Positions 9,379 to 9,916 of a stretch of 9,916 bases of DNA are shown here, piece after piece. The translations under genes and the position numbers were made by a program. The DNA comes from an uncultured Collinsella sp. (GTDB lineage: Bacteria > Actinomycetota > Coriobacteriia > Coriobacteriales > Coriobacteriaceae), in contig CABUWR010000029.1 of the NCBI GenBank assembly GCA_902495265.1, positions 1 through 9,916 of the forward strand, read 5' to 3'. Within the stretch, counting starts at the first letter, position 1. Every line of letters starts with the position of its first letter. The notes under the pieces are model-generated. The model was not told where the DNA came from and did not search any database. It saw only the letters and a program-made list of their open reading frames with translations.

Positions 9379-9423
9379 AATAAACACCCCAGCGAGAGCC
9401 GAGTCGCCGCTGGGGTGTTTATT
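9379..9423 (+). terminator. Terminator-like hairpin inside the tRNA cluster
   Basis: A perfect 16-bp stem joins AATAAACACCCCAGCG (9379-9394) to CGCTGGGGTGTTTATT (9408-9423) around a 13-base loop. The GC-rich core followed by TGTTTATTACTTT resembles a bidirectional intrinsic terminator, though the T tract is interrupted. It lies between tRNA-Ile copy 1 and tRNA-Ala with only 11 bases before the next tRNA and no visible promoter there, so it may be leaky or act as a processing site instead. Confidence 0.65.
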
Positions 9424-9434
9424 ACTTTCTCCGT

Positions 9435-9510
9435 GGGGGTTTAGCTCAGCTGGGAGAGCGCGGGCTTTGCAAGCCTGAGGTCAGGGGTTCGATCCCCCTA
9501 ACCTCCACCA
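9435..9510 (+). tRNA. tRNA-Ala (anticodon TGC)
   Basis: The acceptor GGGGGTT pairs with AACCTCC (9500-9506, one G-T wobble), the discriminator is A and the CCA is encoded. The anticodon stem CGGGC/GCCTG encloses TTTGCAA with anticodon TGC at 9468-9470. It reads GCA, and other GCN codons by wobble. It is separated from the next tRNA by only four bases, so the two are almost certainly co-transcribed and cut apart. Confidence 0.98.
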
Positions 9511-9514
9511 TGAT

Positions 9515-9591
9515 GGACCTGTAGCTCAGTTGGTTAGAGCGTCCGGCTGATAACCGGGAGGTCACAAGTTCGAATCTTGTCAGGTCCACCA
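9515..9591 (+). tRNA. tRNA-Ile (anticodon GAT), copy 2
   Basis: This gene is identical in all 77 bases to the tRNA-Ile at 9291, including CCA, with anticodon GAT at 9549-9551. The identity extends three bases upstream (GAT before both copies), which marks a recent duplication or gene conversion. It starts four bases after tRNA-Ala. Confidence 0.98.
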
Positions 9592-9605
9592 TCAAAACTT
9601 TGAAG

Positions 9606-9635
9606 AGCCCTGGGGCATTGCCTCGGGGCTTTTTT
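9606..9635 (+). terminator. Intrinsic terminator of the tRNA cluster
   Basis: AGCCCTGGGGC (9606-9616) pairs with GCCTCGGGGCT (9620-9630) in an 11-bp stem with two G-T wobbles and an ATT loop, followed by T to 9635. It lies 14 bases after the last tRNA. Confidence 0.88.
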
Positions 9636-9647
9636 CTTACCCGTTGG

Positions 9648-9755
9648 AGTAGTTAATTTGGGACGGGGCTTTTTTAGCTACCCGGTTCTGCGACAGCCTC
9701 AGTTTCTAGACCTGCCGCTGGGTAGCTAAAATAGCCCCGTCCCAAATTAACTACT
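9648..9755. repeat. 108-bp palindromic element with 36-nt inverted arms
   Basis: The left arm 9648-9683 (starting AGTAGTTAATTTGGGACGGG) pairs with 9720-9755 (ending CCCAAATTAACTACT) at 35 of 36 positions; the only mismatch is T9671 against T9732. The 36-bp interior 9684-9719 is GC-richer and has no strong internal hairpin. It sits between the tRNA terminator and the next gene and contains no open frame. A bidirectional terminator is possible, but the arms are much longer than the other terminators here. The flanks TTGG and TTGA differ at one base, so a target-site duplication is only hinted at. Confidence 0.85.
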
Positions 9756-9761
9756 TTGATT

Positions 9762-9791
9762 TTGTGTGCTGGGCGAAAGATTGGGTAGTAT
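9762..9791 (+). promoter_or_regulatory. Possible promoter for the gene starting at 9849
   Basis: TTGTGT at 9762-9767 and TAGTAT at 9786-9791 are separated by 18 bp and could be -35 and -10 boxes. Both are weak matches to consensus. The support is mainly positional: the long palindrome lies upstream and a start codon with a good Shine-Dalgarno lies 57 bases downstream. Confidence 0.35.
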
Positions 9792-9848
9792 AGCTATTCA
9801 ATGCGGCGACCCTGCCGTGTGTTAACCGCTACGTACCGGAGGTGTTCC

Positions 9849-9916
9849 ATGGTTCGTGTCGACATAGAGACCATCGTCATGGCCGCCGGTCCCGTGCCAT
9901 CGCTTATCGTGCTTCG
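9849..9916 (+). CDS. Start of an unidentified gene, 3'-truncated; possibly a DUF151 bifunctional nuclease-like protein
   Basis: The ATG at 9849 is preceded by GGAGG at 9838-9842 with six bases between, and the frame stays open to the window edge (22 full codons). The peptide begins MVRVDIETIVMAAGP and continues into a hydrophobic PSLIVL stretch. A short charged beta-like start followed by a proline and a VVLL-type strand is reminiscent of DUF151 (bifunctional nuclease domain) proteins, but 22 residues are too few to be confident. That this is a genuine gene start is well supported by the Shine-Dalgarno; its function should be treated as unknown. Confidence 0.7.
   Translation, partial: MVRVDIETIVMAAGPVPSLIVL

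Noticed and set aside
9288..9591. The duplicated tRNA-Ile as attL/attR of an integrated element
   Set aside because: Only a tRNA-Ala gene and a hairpin lie between the copies; there is no integrase or cargo.

Overview
The window is the replication-origin neighbourhood of a GC-rich Gram-positive chromosome. The order dnaA - dnaN - recF - dciA (DUF721) - gyrB - gyrA - tRNA-Ile - tRNA-Ala is the classic actinobacterial oriC arrangement; Mycobacterium has the same order plus an extra gene between dnaN and recF. The diverged DnaA, the AT-rich dnaA-dnaN spacer and the palindrome-rich intergenic regions make me favour the class Coriobacteriia, a Collinsella-like organism. That genus-level call is inference from memory and needs a 16S or whole-genome comparison.

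Layout, all genes on the + strand. (1) Positions 3-1094 are dnaA, missing its 5' end. (2) Positions 1095-1332 are a non-coding, AT-rich spacer that looks like oriC: a row of degenerate DnaA-box-like 9-mers on roughly helical spacing, then a DnaA-trio-like tract and a small AT-rich dyad just before dnaN. (3) dnaN, recF and dciA (1333-4101) are tightly packed; recF and dciA overlap by 14 bp, and a strong intrinsic terminator follows. (4) gyrB and gyrA (4207-8990) form a second unit, 11 bp apart, both starting with GTG behind strong Shine-Dalgarno sequences and ended by an 11-bp-stem terminator. GyrA carries a long acidic N-terminal extension. (5) Positions 9083-9218 are a 136-bp element with perfect 33-bp inverted arms. 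(6) A stable-RNA promoter drives a tRNA cluster Ile(GAT) - Ala(TGC) - Ile(GAT). The two Ile genes are identical, a terminator-like hairpin lies inside the cluster, and a terminator ends it. (7) Positions 9648-9755 are a second long palindromic element, unrelated in sequence to the first. (8) A new gene starts at 9849 and runs off the end.

Together the genes cover initiation (DnaA, oriC), helicase loading (DciA), processivity (DnaN), gap repair and restart (RecF) and supercoiling (GyrB/GyrA). No CRISPR array, transposase, phage gene or resistance gene is visible, and the coding part is core housekeeping. The unusual material is in the origin spacer, the GyrA N-terminus, and the two large palindromes that bracket the tRNA cluster.
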